From: Vanilla planifolia
Lineage: Eukaryota > Streptophyta > Magnoliopsida > Asparagales > Orchidaceae
Assembly: GCA_023846275.1 (NCBI GenBank)
Contig: CM043871.1
Coordinates: forward strand, 31,712,569-31,776,568
Length of the DNA stretch: 64,000 nt
Direction of reading: 5' to 3'
Under the pieces are notes generated by a model. That model searched no databases. It was not told the DNA's origin and was given only the letters and a program-made list of their open reading frames with translations. This document shows positions 50,601-62,600 of this stretch, piece after piece (positions within the stretch are counted from its first letter, which is position 1; each line of letters begins with the position of its first letter). Position numbers and translations under genes: made by a program.

Positions 50601-53600
50601 TCCAAATGAGAAAGATAAGCATTTGATTGAAATAATCATGAGGAGGAGATTTTGTGTTTGCATACTAGTCAAATAAGAAGTGTTTTGAGATATCATGCAC
50701 TCTCCTAGCCATAAGAATTTAATTGAAATAATCATTAGGAGGAGATTTTGTGTTTGCATATTGGTCAAATAGGAAGTGTTTTGAGATATCATGCACTCTC
50801 TTAGCCATAAGAATTTAACATTAACTAGTCTAGTGCAAAGGCAAGGCTTGGTGAATTGCTCCTTACTCACGATCATACCCTGTTACACCCTTGTGTTTGA
50901 TGAGTCAAGCATAAATGTTTATATTTTATTTAGGCTTGATTTTATATAAAATTGTTAATATTTAATTAAATCAAGCCATGTATTTCACATGTCTAAAATA
51001 GTGGTATCTAAGGACCTTGAAGCCATGGCATACTTTAAGGAAATTTGAGACATGTACTAGAATTTTCATATTTGAGTTTTTATTAATTTTCTTGAAATTG
51101 AGATGTCCAATTTTTGAGATTATGAGGCACACTAGTAGTATTAATATTTAAAAATGTTATAAAATTAATAATTATTGAATTTTGATTTTTGACCAAGCTT
51201 TATTGACAAAAAGTATAGACATTGGTATTTGATTTTTTAAAATTATTTAAGAATTATTTTTCACAAATTTCTTTTCATAGTCATTTAGAAAACTTATAAT
51301 ACTATGATAATATAAAATTATTTTGGTACACTTATATTTAAAATTTTAGCACAAAAATTATTCCAATCAACCTTAAAACAGCTTAAGTCTCGGGAAAATT
51401 CACTGTAGCACTGGGCGGGCCGACCCGTCACGCAATTAGCCCGTCCAGGTCTTTTAGAAATTAAAAATTGGATGACCCAAAAAGGGCGAGCCAAGACCGC
51501 CCAAAGCCCGCCGAGAGGAGCACGGCGAGGTCAAACTACAGCGGTGGTCAACGGTCAAATGAGCAGTGCTTGGCTAAGCCAAGCCCGCCCAAAGCCCGCA
51601 GAGCGGAGCTCGGCTAGGTCAAACTACAGCGACGGTCAACGGTTAATGAACAGTGCATGGTCAAGTCAACCCGACCAGGTGATGAAATCCCGGTCAAGGA
51701 AGGGGGGAGCCAGCCCCACAGAGGCTCGAGAATTAAACAGCACAAATTCCTTATAAAGCGGTGCGTCGACTTTAGTTCTACAGTGTGGGACTAAAAATCC
51801 CACCTTCTAACTTCGGCAGGATCCAAAGGCGCAGATCAAGCCCGCCCAGATCCAACGCGGGAGATTAAAATCGAACGGCTGTTTCGCGAGTTTAATCGGC
51901 GCCGTTCGTTCAGCGCGCGGATCCAACGCTCCAGATCAAAATCGAACGGCTGTTTCGTAAATTTGATCAGTACCGTTCGATTTTGGGCCCGGATCGGACG
52001 GTGGTTGCTTTTCGTCCGTTGCCCAAACGGTTAATTGTTTTTTAGGAGCCGTTGAAGGTTTTTTTTAGTTCAATTTTAAGCTCTATAAATAGGAAAGAAT
52101 TAAAATTTATTCAGTTTACCGTTGCTAAATTCTTTCAAAGATTTCAGATCTCAAATTCGAGCAATCACAAGCAAAAACGGTGCCTTCAAGCTCAAAAGGA
52201 AAACTGCAACAAGGCGCTTGAAATTAGAGGTTCATGATTCAATTTTTCTCATTTTTATCCTTCTAATTTTTCAATTGTGTGTGCCTCCCTTTTCTCCTAT
52301 TTCTCCTAAGTTCTTTTTGCCAATCGTTGTATTTTTCGTTTTGAGGTAAGGGCATCTTGGCAGTAGTGCTAAAGCCCCAGGTTTGAGTTGAGCCCGGAGA
52401 AAAACTCGAGTAGGCTTGGGATTAGCCGTAGTAAAAATCCCAAGTAGGTTTGAGGTGAACCGTACGAAAAACCTCACTTGTAATTGGTGCATTTAGTGGA
52501 TTTTTTCCCAACACCGGTTGGGGGTGGACGTAGACTCGGTTTTGAGTCGAACCACCTAAAAACTTTTGTGTTCAAATTTCTTTATTCGTGTTTAAAACTT
52601 TTAAGTTTTAATTTCGAAAGTTATAAAAATTTTTAAATACACAATTCACCCCCCCCCCCCCCTCTTGTGGGATTTCCTTAGCACGAAACACTTCATACCC
52701 CTTTGGGTAGATTAAAAAATTTGCAAAAGTAATGATTGAGAAGCAATGCAAGTTATGTTTGGCAATCATTTGATATTACATTGATGAATTGATGTGTAAA
52801 TTTGTACCTTTAGACCTTTTTCAAGTGATTTTATGAGTTCATTTTTAAGATATAAGGATGCCATGTGTTATAGAAAGGCAACACAATATTAGTTCACCAA
52901 AGATAATCTACAATTTTTTGTCAACCAAAACAAGACAATCTTAATAATAGACTTGGGCATAATGGGATACTTTAAAGGGATGGTAAATACTTGCCAAAGT
53001 TTATATCCTTTTTCATGTTTTACCAAAAAAAAATGAAGAATTTGGTGGAAGCTTAATCTTCACTCTTTATGGAGATGAAAGGCTCGTAACCGCTTCCCAT
53101 GGAGCATGAGATCTAACTAATTTCATATGTTGCCTTTTGAAACATCAACACAATTAGATAGCAAAAATTTGGATGAAGTGCCAATTGAAGGAACTTCATT
53201 ATAATCGAGTCATCAGCTTAATAGCTATAATTGTGTATATCAAGTAGAGAGATGTTCAAAAAGGATGATAGTTGGTGCATGTACTTGGATTATTAAGCAC
53301 TTGATTATAATTAACAATGTATATTTGATACCCTCTTCAATGTATTGATGACTTGTGTTTGAACTTGAATTTTTTTTTTCAAATTTGATATAAAAACATT
53401 AGCAATGATGACACTTGGAAGATGAAGCTCAAGGAATGATTGTGGTTGTTTGAGTGGCTATTCATGCCATTTAGGGTATACAATGTGTTGAAAAATGTCA
53501 TGAGACATGTGAATAGCATAATGAGACTCTTCAATAAGAAATTTGTGTTTCTCATCCTAGATGATATCCTTATTTACAATAACGATTTAAATGAGCTCAT

Positions 53601-56600
53601 TAAGCACATGTAGATAGTGTTCATGCTCTCTAGCAGCATGACAATGTAAACCTAAAAAAGTGTGAGTTTGGCCATTAAGCTTTTCAGGGAGACAAAGATT
53701 GATGTTTACAATTTCAAGAATGAGAACCACAATGACATTTGGCCTTTCGGGGCATCTTGGATGATGCAAAGAAGTACTAGATGGTGAAGTCTCTCCTAAT
53801 AATATCCCAATACATAATTTCTTGCCAAGAGTTGAACTGCATCTAGAATGTCCTCTTCTCAAACAGGCTCACAAAAATCCTTGGTCTAAATAGAAGAGAG
53901 AGAGGACATTTGGGGTGGTAGGGCAATAGTTGAAAGCAGGAAGTGAGGGGAATCTACAAATATGGTTGTACAAATCAATCGAAATAGCCTTGCTGGCTTA
54001 TTGCTTGCCTACCATAAGGCCTTGATTGTCTTCTAAGTTTTGATGCTTATACGAGTGGCCACCTTATGAAGGAATGAGGAATTCCCATCCCCTTATGATA
54101 ACAACTTGTCACTACCAAGTTTCTAGAAACATAAGAGTAATATTATAATCAATAATAAATGGAGGTTTGTGAGCTCATCAAGAGGTTGACCTCAACCTCT
54201 CTAGCTTAGAGGATTGTAATTTGGATCTTAGTGCTCTTTGTCTTTGTTAGGAGATAAACAATACATTGGAGTGGTCTTGACATGCTTAATAGACACGATA
54301 GACATTAAGATCCTCTATGTAGATCTCTACTGGGTCTTAGCAATCGCTTAACTAACATTGTTAAAAGAATGCCAGGCATCCTCGACTCTTGGCTGTAGTC
54401 TTTAGAAGACAAAGAAAGCTTGTCCAAAGTAGAGGAGCGGGCAGTGATTCAAGCCAATACAAGTTAGGTGAGTTATCATAGATCCAGTAATAGGGAGCCT
54501 ATGTGAGTTTAGGAAGATGTGGTCTAAACAAGACGACATCCTTGGATTTCCTTCGTTATTGTTAATATTAGGTGAAAGAAGATCGACTGAATTGGAGGTC
54601 ATGAAAACAATGGCTTCATCCATGACATTCAGGTTGAGAAATGATACAATTGAAATTCCCATCAACAATTGCATGGAAGGAACGTTATTATTAATATTAG
54701 GTGAAAGAAGACCTAAAATGGAGGTCATGAAAACAATGGTTTCATCCTCGGCACTCAGGTTGAGAAATGATACAATTGAAATTCCCACCAACAATAGCAT
54801 GGAGGGATCGTGAGAGATCAGGAGCAAGGCCCTCCTAAGGCAATTGCTGCACACAATGGCATGCTCAAAAGTCAATCAGTTAGGAGTTGCACAATCATAG
54901 GAAATAAAAGTCGAGATGAATTGCTTAAAGATATTGATTAGGTTAAGAGAGATAATATTAGGTAACCAAAAGATCATGATATCCCTAGACTTATCATCAG
55001 AGGGAGAGAAAGTAATCTCTCATCTTTTGCCAACAAGACAATTAATCATCGTTTTTGATATAGATTCAATTTTTATTTCTAGGATATAAATCCAACAAGG
55101 CATAAACTCATGTACAAGGCATTGTAGGTGGTAAAGAGTAGTTTTTTAACACTGAACAGTTCTAAAAGATGGCCAAAGTCATGGGAAAAAGTAGGTGTTG
55201 AGGACCCCATGCTAATGTCAATTAACTTGGAGGTCTTTTGTTTCCCTTTCATTGGTTTAGGAAACACCCCAGAGGGGTCAAAACCTTATCCCCAAGTTGG
55301 ACAAGAAAGAGGATTTCTGAAAAGACTATAGTGCGAACTAGCTTGCTAGTGTGACTACCAAAAGGAAAGCACATTAAGGCAACAACTGCTACTTGGAAGC
55401 TAACGACGAAGGATCCTGTGGAGCAATAAAAGGAGCTATTGTGGGTTGGTTCCTAGCTTTAGGAACCTACTTTAGAGTAGCTTTATGGGTCTTTCCCTTC
55501 AAGAGTAAAGTATGCTGCTTGAATGGACTGGCAGGGCCTTTGAAAGAAGAGAAAATCTTTTTGGGGAGCAGGGGGTTTTAGAATCCATCTTGGAAGTTGT
55601 GAATGCCTTCTTTTTCTTCTTAGAGAGAACCAAATTCCAAATTCCTAACCCGATTCACTGCCACAATGTTCTCTGCATTAGGGTTAGGAAGGGTCATGAT
55701 CACGTAGAATTGGACCCAAGAGAGAGTGTTAAGGCTTGAGGGGCACTAGGAAAATTAGTAATAGTCATATAGCTAAAGGTTCAAGATTATGACTAAGGGT
55801 TTGTTATTAACAAAGATCGGGAAGCTTTTCAGACTTGAATTTTTGTTAGAACTTGTTTTTATTGAGATTGACTTGGGTTCTAGGCTAAGTGGCTTACTTT
55901 AGTCAATCTTATCACAAACTCTAGGAAACAAGATACAAGCCATAGAGGTCATGATGGCATCCATATATATGGGCTCACTTGCTTGGATAGCCAATTTGAA
56001 AAGGCTTGACTATTGGTAATAACAAATCGACAATTCAAGTATATGAATCCAAATTGAGACAACCACAAATGCCATTGTTGAAGGTGTAAAGTCAAGGTTC
56101 CATGGAAGATTTGTCTTGTGACAAACCAAGGACCCTCATGCCATATTGCATCTCAGTCATTTCTTTTAGTGAATTGAAGCAGGAAACATTCTTCACTAAA
56201 ATCCATTGCTTGGCCCCATGAAGTTACCCACTTATGGTTAAGTTAATTAGAAATTTTAAAAAAGAAAGTTTTCTTCAAAGGGATTTCTTACAAGGAAATT
56301 TGTTTAATTTTTCGTCAACTTTGTTGTTGTGAGGGTCGTCGAGCTAGTGGCATTACAAGAAGAGAATTTAAGTTGATGTGAAAAGACAACAATTGGTTTT
56401 TTAACCCAAGCATTGTAACCAGAAACAACTTTCGGACCTAAAGGGGACTAAAAGTCCCAGGCCTAGCCCCTGGGCCGTCTTGGTTCTACTTGAGCCTCAC
56501 AAGAGGAAAATGATGAATAGGATTTGAATAGGGATTGATAGTTTTTATTGAGTGCTTAATTGGGTGATCGACATTGTTTGCATACATCACATGACCCATG

Positions 56601-59600
56601 TGGGATGGTAGGGAGATCAATAGTTGCGTTTACACCCAAGTGGGGGCATGCTTCTCCCTGTTATCATCAACCATCACGTCCACAAAACTATTATAACAAC
56701 ACATTTCAACTAACCTTATGACTCAAATTAATTGATATTGAAACTTTTCCTGTTGTGTTGCCCTGCTTGATGAGGAGAAACAAATAAACATTGTTGACAA
56801 GCGTTGTACGCCCACCTAGCTAGCCTAATTAGTAACAAACACTCCCCAAAGCTCCTCATTTGATAAAACAACATCCACACTATCTTCAAACACCACTATA
56901 AGATGCCCACTTTCCTCCCTTTATGACAAAGTATCAACTAAATAAACGATTGCCTTAATAGTGGACTTTTCTTAAAAGAGAAAGAAGAGGAAACGGTGGT
57001 AGACATAGTCAACCATATGTGAAGAGTTTTACACCAAACTTCATGTCACAAGGCATTGTAAGGAGAGAAATAGTTTGGAAGTTATCTTTATCACTTGAAT
57101 CACTCTTAGATTCCAAAACTTTAGGCATAGAGGATTGAGATTTTACCTTTGAAGATTTGGAAAGCCCCTTTAAGGACGAGTGGTGTCAAACACACATCTT
57201 TGCCCCCAAGGCCTTAAGTGATCCCTTAAACTTGTTATTGCCATCAACATTATTGATAAACCTTTAATGGCTTTGGTGAAAGAACATTTGCTTTTTGCTT
57301 AGAGCCACTTGTGAGAAGAGCTACATTAGTTGTGGCCACTTCCATACACTCTGCTTTACATAGAGGAATGATTAGCATCAGGTAAAGGGCTTTTAGATGA
57401 TTGCTTATTGAATGACCCTTAAGTTCTTCTTTGCTATTTTGAGAAAGCTCTTGGGCTAAAGAAAAATAGGGAAGAAATTTAGACGCTCCTCTAGAAGAGA
57501 ATCATGAATGAGAGGCAGCATTTCATTATGGATTACTAATATGGCATCGGTGAACCTTTATTCCCATATAACTATAAAAGAAAAGAATACTTAGCATGAG
57601 TTCCATTGGATTGCTTATGTCTTAAATAATGTAGACTTTATCAAGAATTTCATTACAAATCATTCAATGTGGCTTTCCATATTTAATGATAATGTGAAAC
57701 TAAAAAATTTTAGCTATTGTATGCACTTTTTTTGCATCTAGGACCACATTGGAAGGAGTTATGGGGATGTGATGTGTTGCTTTAGATAACCAAATTAGTT
57801 TCTATCGAATATATTTTTAAGTTTGAGGTGGCATCATTGTCATTTGGTGAGTGCGAACTCGAAGTAACATTAATCGATGAAGTTGTTGGAAAAATGTCGG
57901 TTACAAGAGGGGGGGGGGGGGGGTGAATTGAACCGTTCACAATAATAAAACGTAACAGAGTAAATTTAAACTTGAATTTGTACGCTTAAGAAATAAAACA
58001 GCAAGGCATACGATTTCAAGTGGTTCGGCAAAACCTTTGCCTACATCCACCCCCAGCTAACCTAGCCGGGCTTCACTACAAATCCAATGCCTTTTGCCCA
58101 ACCGGTGGGTAGGCCAAAAACCCTCACAGCACCTAATCACAAGATTGGTCACACACAAATACAACAGCTTGGTTTTCACAACCAAGACCACAATACACCG
58201 TCGTCGTCAATTTTTTATTTGGCAAACAAATTTTCTTAGACAAAATTAAAATTCCACAGACCCTACAACTTGTGAAACAAAGTGGCACAAAAAAAATTTC
58301 TTCGAAATTAAAATTAAAATAACCCAAACGCACTTCTGACCGCGTTTTCCAAACAGGACAAAACCCAAATCGCGTTTGCGAAGGCGTTGTTCTGTTTTCG
58401 TGGGAAGAGGTGTTTCGGAGAGAATTTGATCTAAAATTCGACTCAAGAAAAATTCGAAACAGGTAAGTTGAATTTCGAAAAGTTAATTGAGACTCCAAGG
58501 CTTGAAACGAGAATCACAGTTGGTGAAGATTGATCGAAAAATCAAGAACCGCGAAGCTTGGTTAATGGAAAAGTTTTGCAGTAATTTCAACCTCAATCTA
58601 AGTAGCGAAGCAGCGAAGCAGAGTAGCAATTGTAAAGTAGAAACGAAAAGGAATGAAACCGTGCAAATTTGAAACGAGAGGAATGCGTTTCGTTTCGATC
58701 CGAGAAGGCTGAGGAAGACGATGAACAGTAATTCCAGTGATTGTCCGTCTTTGCAGGGATTTTTCCAGTTCCTTTTTCTAAAAAAAAAAATCCCTCGAAT
58801 TCAATCCTTCTTATAGAAGGAGATCGAACAATTGAACGTTGGTTCCAACGGCTAGACGAGGAGAAGAAAATAATTTTAAAACATATAGCCGTTGCGCCGG
58901 AAAAGCAGAAAAGGAAATCCGGAAAAGAGAAAACGCTTTTAACTTTTAGTCCCACATTTCCTGTTGGTAGGGAGAAGTAGCGCATATATTAGTTCTCCTA
59001 TCTTTTACCTTCAGTCGAAAATATTGGGGTTGGCTGCCCCCAGGTGCGGTTGGGAAGTCAATACCCATCCCGACTTGTTTAGAGCATAACGGGTCAAGTA
59101 TGACCCGAACCCGAATTAGGAACTATGGCTTGTGTTTGCGCCCTTATAATCGTCCCCTTCGGTTCTCGCCTGGCCGGTTCGGCTTGGTTCCGGTTCGGCG
59201 TTAACTGAACCCTTTTTGCCCCCGGTTTGGCGTAAAGCGAAAATTTTTTTTTTTTAATTAAATCGGAAATAAAATTTTGAAAGCTTTAACACTTGCGAAA
59301 ATAGTCGAAAACGCTTTAATAAATAATAATAATTATATTTTTATTTAAACCAAAATAAATATGGTGTAAAAGGTTAATTATACAAGTCAGGACTTGTTTA
59401 ATCACAACACCTTCTTAAATGTAAGCCTCATACGTAGAGTTGCACTAATACGATATATAAAATCGTATGGTACAACCCTTAGGCAAATAAAACTTGAAAA
59501 ATACATTTATAATGTGCCACACAAACAAAGTTGTAGGTTTTACATTGTGTCCTAAAAGAAAACTTATACACCTCCATAATGGCTGCCACACCATCTGGAG

Positions 59601-62600
59601 TACCAAGGGCTGCTCATCACGATCAAAGTTGTTGGTAACTTCCTTCAATCATCTTCCAAGTCATTTGAGCTTCATGCCACTCTAATACTGTAACAAATAC
59701 TCAAGCAAACAATTAGAACAACAATACACTGTTTTGTTATCATCAAATTATCATTTAGGCCATGGGGTTTAACAGAAGTGACATGGAATTCAACTGATTA
59801 ATCAATTAACATGTTATGTGATACTTTATGTATTGACAACATATGCTGTCGCCCATGAACTTTACTCTTCTAGAAGCATTTGGTTTTGTTATTTATGAAT
59901 CTATCGGATAGCAACTTTTTATTTTAGATAGGAAGTTTTAAAAGGTGGTTTTCAAAAAGAAGGTTTTGGAAAAGGAATTTTTTGTGAATAGAAATGGAGT
60001 TCTTGTGAAAAGTGCTTATTAGAAATGGAGTTTGAAAAGTGAAATGCAAACAGATCTATTTGTTATATTTTGGTTTTTGCTTTTAAGTTTTGTTTCTTTA
60101 TCGATCTTTGTGTATTTTGAACAATGGATTTGATGATGATAATGTCTTCATTTTAAGTTTTTTTGTCTTTTTTCTATTTTACATTTGTAAATCATTACTT
60201 AATAATATATTAATTTTGATTGAGATGCAAAAATTCAAACCCAAGTCCCTCACTTGTTAAAAGTTAAGTGCTCTATCATAGGAGTTGCAGTCAAATATGA
60301 TAATAAAATACATTTTTTATATTTGTTTTTATGTTTAGTTTTTTATTATTCTTAATTGGCATATTTTACTATATCTGTATTTTACTTTTTTAAAATATTT
60401 GCTATATTTGTATCATATCTATATGCTATTGTGTTTGTGTCGTTGTATTATACTTATGCTTCTTAACGAGCTCTTTTGGACCAGCATCTACACATTCAAA
60501 CATTTCTCTAAATCTGGTTATTATCGTTATCATTTAGGGGTTGTGACTAATGGTAAATAAGTGTTTAATCTGGTTTCAAGGTGGTTGCTTGAATTCAACT
60601 TACTAAGAACCTAGTTAAATTGATCCTGATTACGCATCATTGCATACTAATCGATCTTTTGTTTTCCAGTAGTTATACCCCATTATTCAGTTCTTCTACC
60701 TTGATATGGGATCATGGTTTATTCATGATTAGAACTAATGCATAAGATTTCTGGCTCAAGTTCCTTTCCATAATTCAAGTCTTTACTTTTTTGTCAAATG
60801 GATTTCATTTGCTAGAAGAAATCCTTTAGCAAAATGTATGTATTAGGTTATTTCATTTCAATGCAACTATTTCATAAATGGCTGAAAAGAAGATGATGAG
60901 CTCCAATTTTTTTATGAAAATGGTAGAGTGCATTGTTTGGTCAACTCTACTACCTTAGGACTGTCTTCAACATATTGAGTACATTCAGTTGAATCTATTT
61001 CTTACCTAATTTCCTCCAAAGGACTTTTCACTGAACTTTATCATTTTGTTTTTTACAAATAATGGAAATATGTGCTTTTGTTTAGGCTAAAGTTTATATC
61101 CTTAGTTTTTGCCTTCTTGGCAAAAACCAAACTAGACATTTATGTACTGGCTTCTATTCATATTATTTTGTTATTATGCTTTTCCAAAGTTTTAGTTTAT
61201 AGCTCCTTTTTTTGTAATGATTGGTATGTTTCTGTATTTTTTTTTTATTTTATTTTTCTACAGGTGTTAGAGCACTCTTTGTTTTGTGTACCTCCCTTCT
61301 ATGTATTTTTGAATATTGTATTAAACAACTAGTTGAACCATGAAAATTTTGTCTTTCTGAAATTCCTCCATACATCAATACTAAAGCAAACTGAATTAAG
61401 AAACTTTTATGCTTTTTCATTTTGTGTAAAATGTGACCTGTGGATAGCTTTAAAAAAGTTGTTCCAAAAATGCTTATTACTAGCGTATGATCCTAACTGA
61501 GATTGTTGGCTACCTTTTGCTTATTCCATTAATAAATATGTATTCATTTATGCTGAATGTCTTGCAATATCTGGAATTGTGGAGGTAAAGCATTTAGTAT
61601 ATTAAAAATATGACTTGTGCTCTATTTTCAAAAATATTTGACTTGGGTTGAAAACTAGAAGTAATTCTTCTTGATTGCCTCATTCACAAATTAGTTGTTT
61701 GAATTATTTTTTTTTGTTGATTTTATGTTATTGTTTAGCTTTTCCATTTTGAAGTATAAAAGGTGAATATATTGTCAAAGCTGGCTTTATGTATGTAATC
61801 ACTTGATAAACTTGTAACTTATTGTTATTTATGAGTTACATTATTAATTTGAGGATGTTTTGATATTTACATATAAATTATGCAGCATTGAACATTTAGT
61901 GCAATTTTTATTGCCAAAAGATTAGATAATGGTTTTGATAATTATTTAACATGCCCTGTAGTTTTCTACTGACAGTCAGTAGCATTATTGATATGTCATC
62001 CCTAGAGAAAATAAGCAAGAAAAGAAATGGTTATACTCTTGCTAGAACACTAGACTGTCATTATTTTGTTGTCAGGGTTAGCCTTCATGCATTAGAATTT
62101 GTTAACATTTGAGTTGTTCTTCCAACCCTTTTAAAGGACTATTTTTCCTTTGCAAGGCAAACGGGCCTGCCTTCTCTTTTCTAAATATTTAAGAATCACT
62201 TGTTTAGATGCATTGTTTATTGTTTTGAAATGTCTTGCCTTTGTTGGGAGATACTTTATTCTATCACTTTGTTTGGTACAGCAATTGCTTATATGACAAA
62301 AAAATTATAGTAAAGCCATTTTGTTGTTGTTTACTTCTATGTTTATTCTAGCTGATTGAGTTTCTGTAGCATAGTCCTTACTGTTTGCTTGCTCAACAGA
62401 GTCTCGAAAAGTGTTAGGGAACTACCGGGAAGCTTCCAGACTGCTACTAGCAGCGTCCCTTCAGGGAAGGCGCTAATGTACTTCGGGCTGCTCCTTGCTA
62501 GTGGAATATTCTTCGTATTCATAGCGTTCACCTTGTTCCTTCCAGTTATGGTGCTGATGCCTCAGAAATTTGCACTTTGTTTTACTCTGGGCTGTGGATT

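Noticed and set aside
51472..51756. 94-codon plus frame in the GC-rich part of LTR B
   Set aside because: It lies wholly inside a solo LTR with TG..CA ends and a target duplication, and its composition follows the GC-rich repeat core.
58133..58985. Overlapping minus and plus frames of 66-130 codons
   Set aside because: They fall inside the diverged LTR-like element C, in several frames at once, with no domain or splice support.
60228..60298. Functional tRNA gene
   Set aside because: A and B boxes are only partial, the T-arm is mutated and no acceptor stem pairs, so it is listed only as a degenerate fragment.
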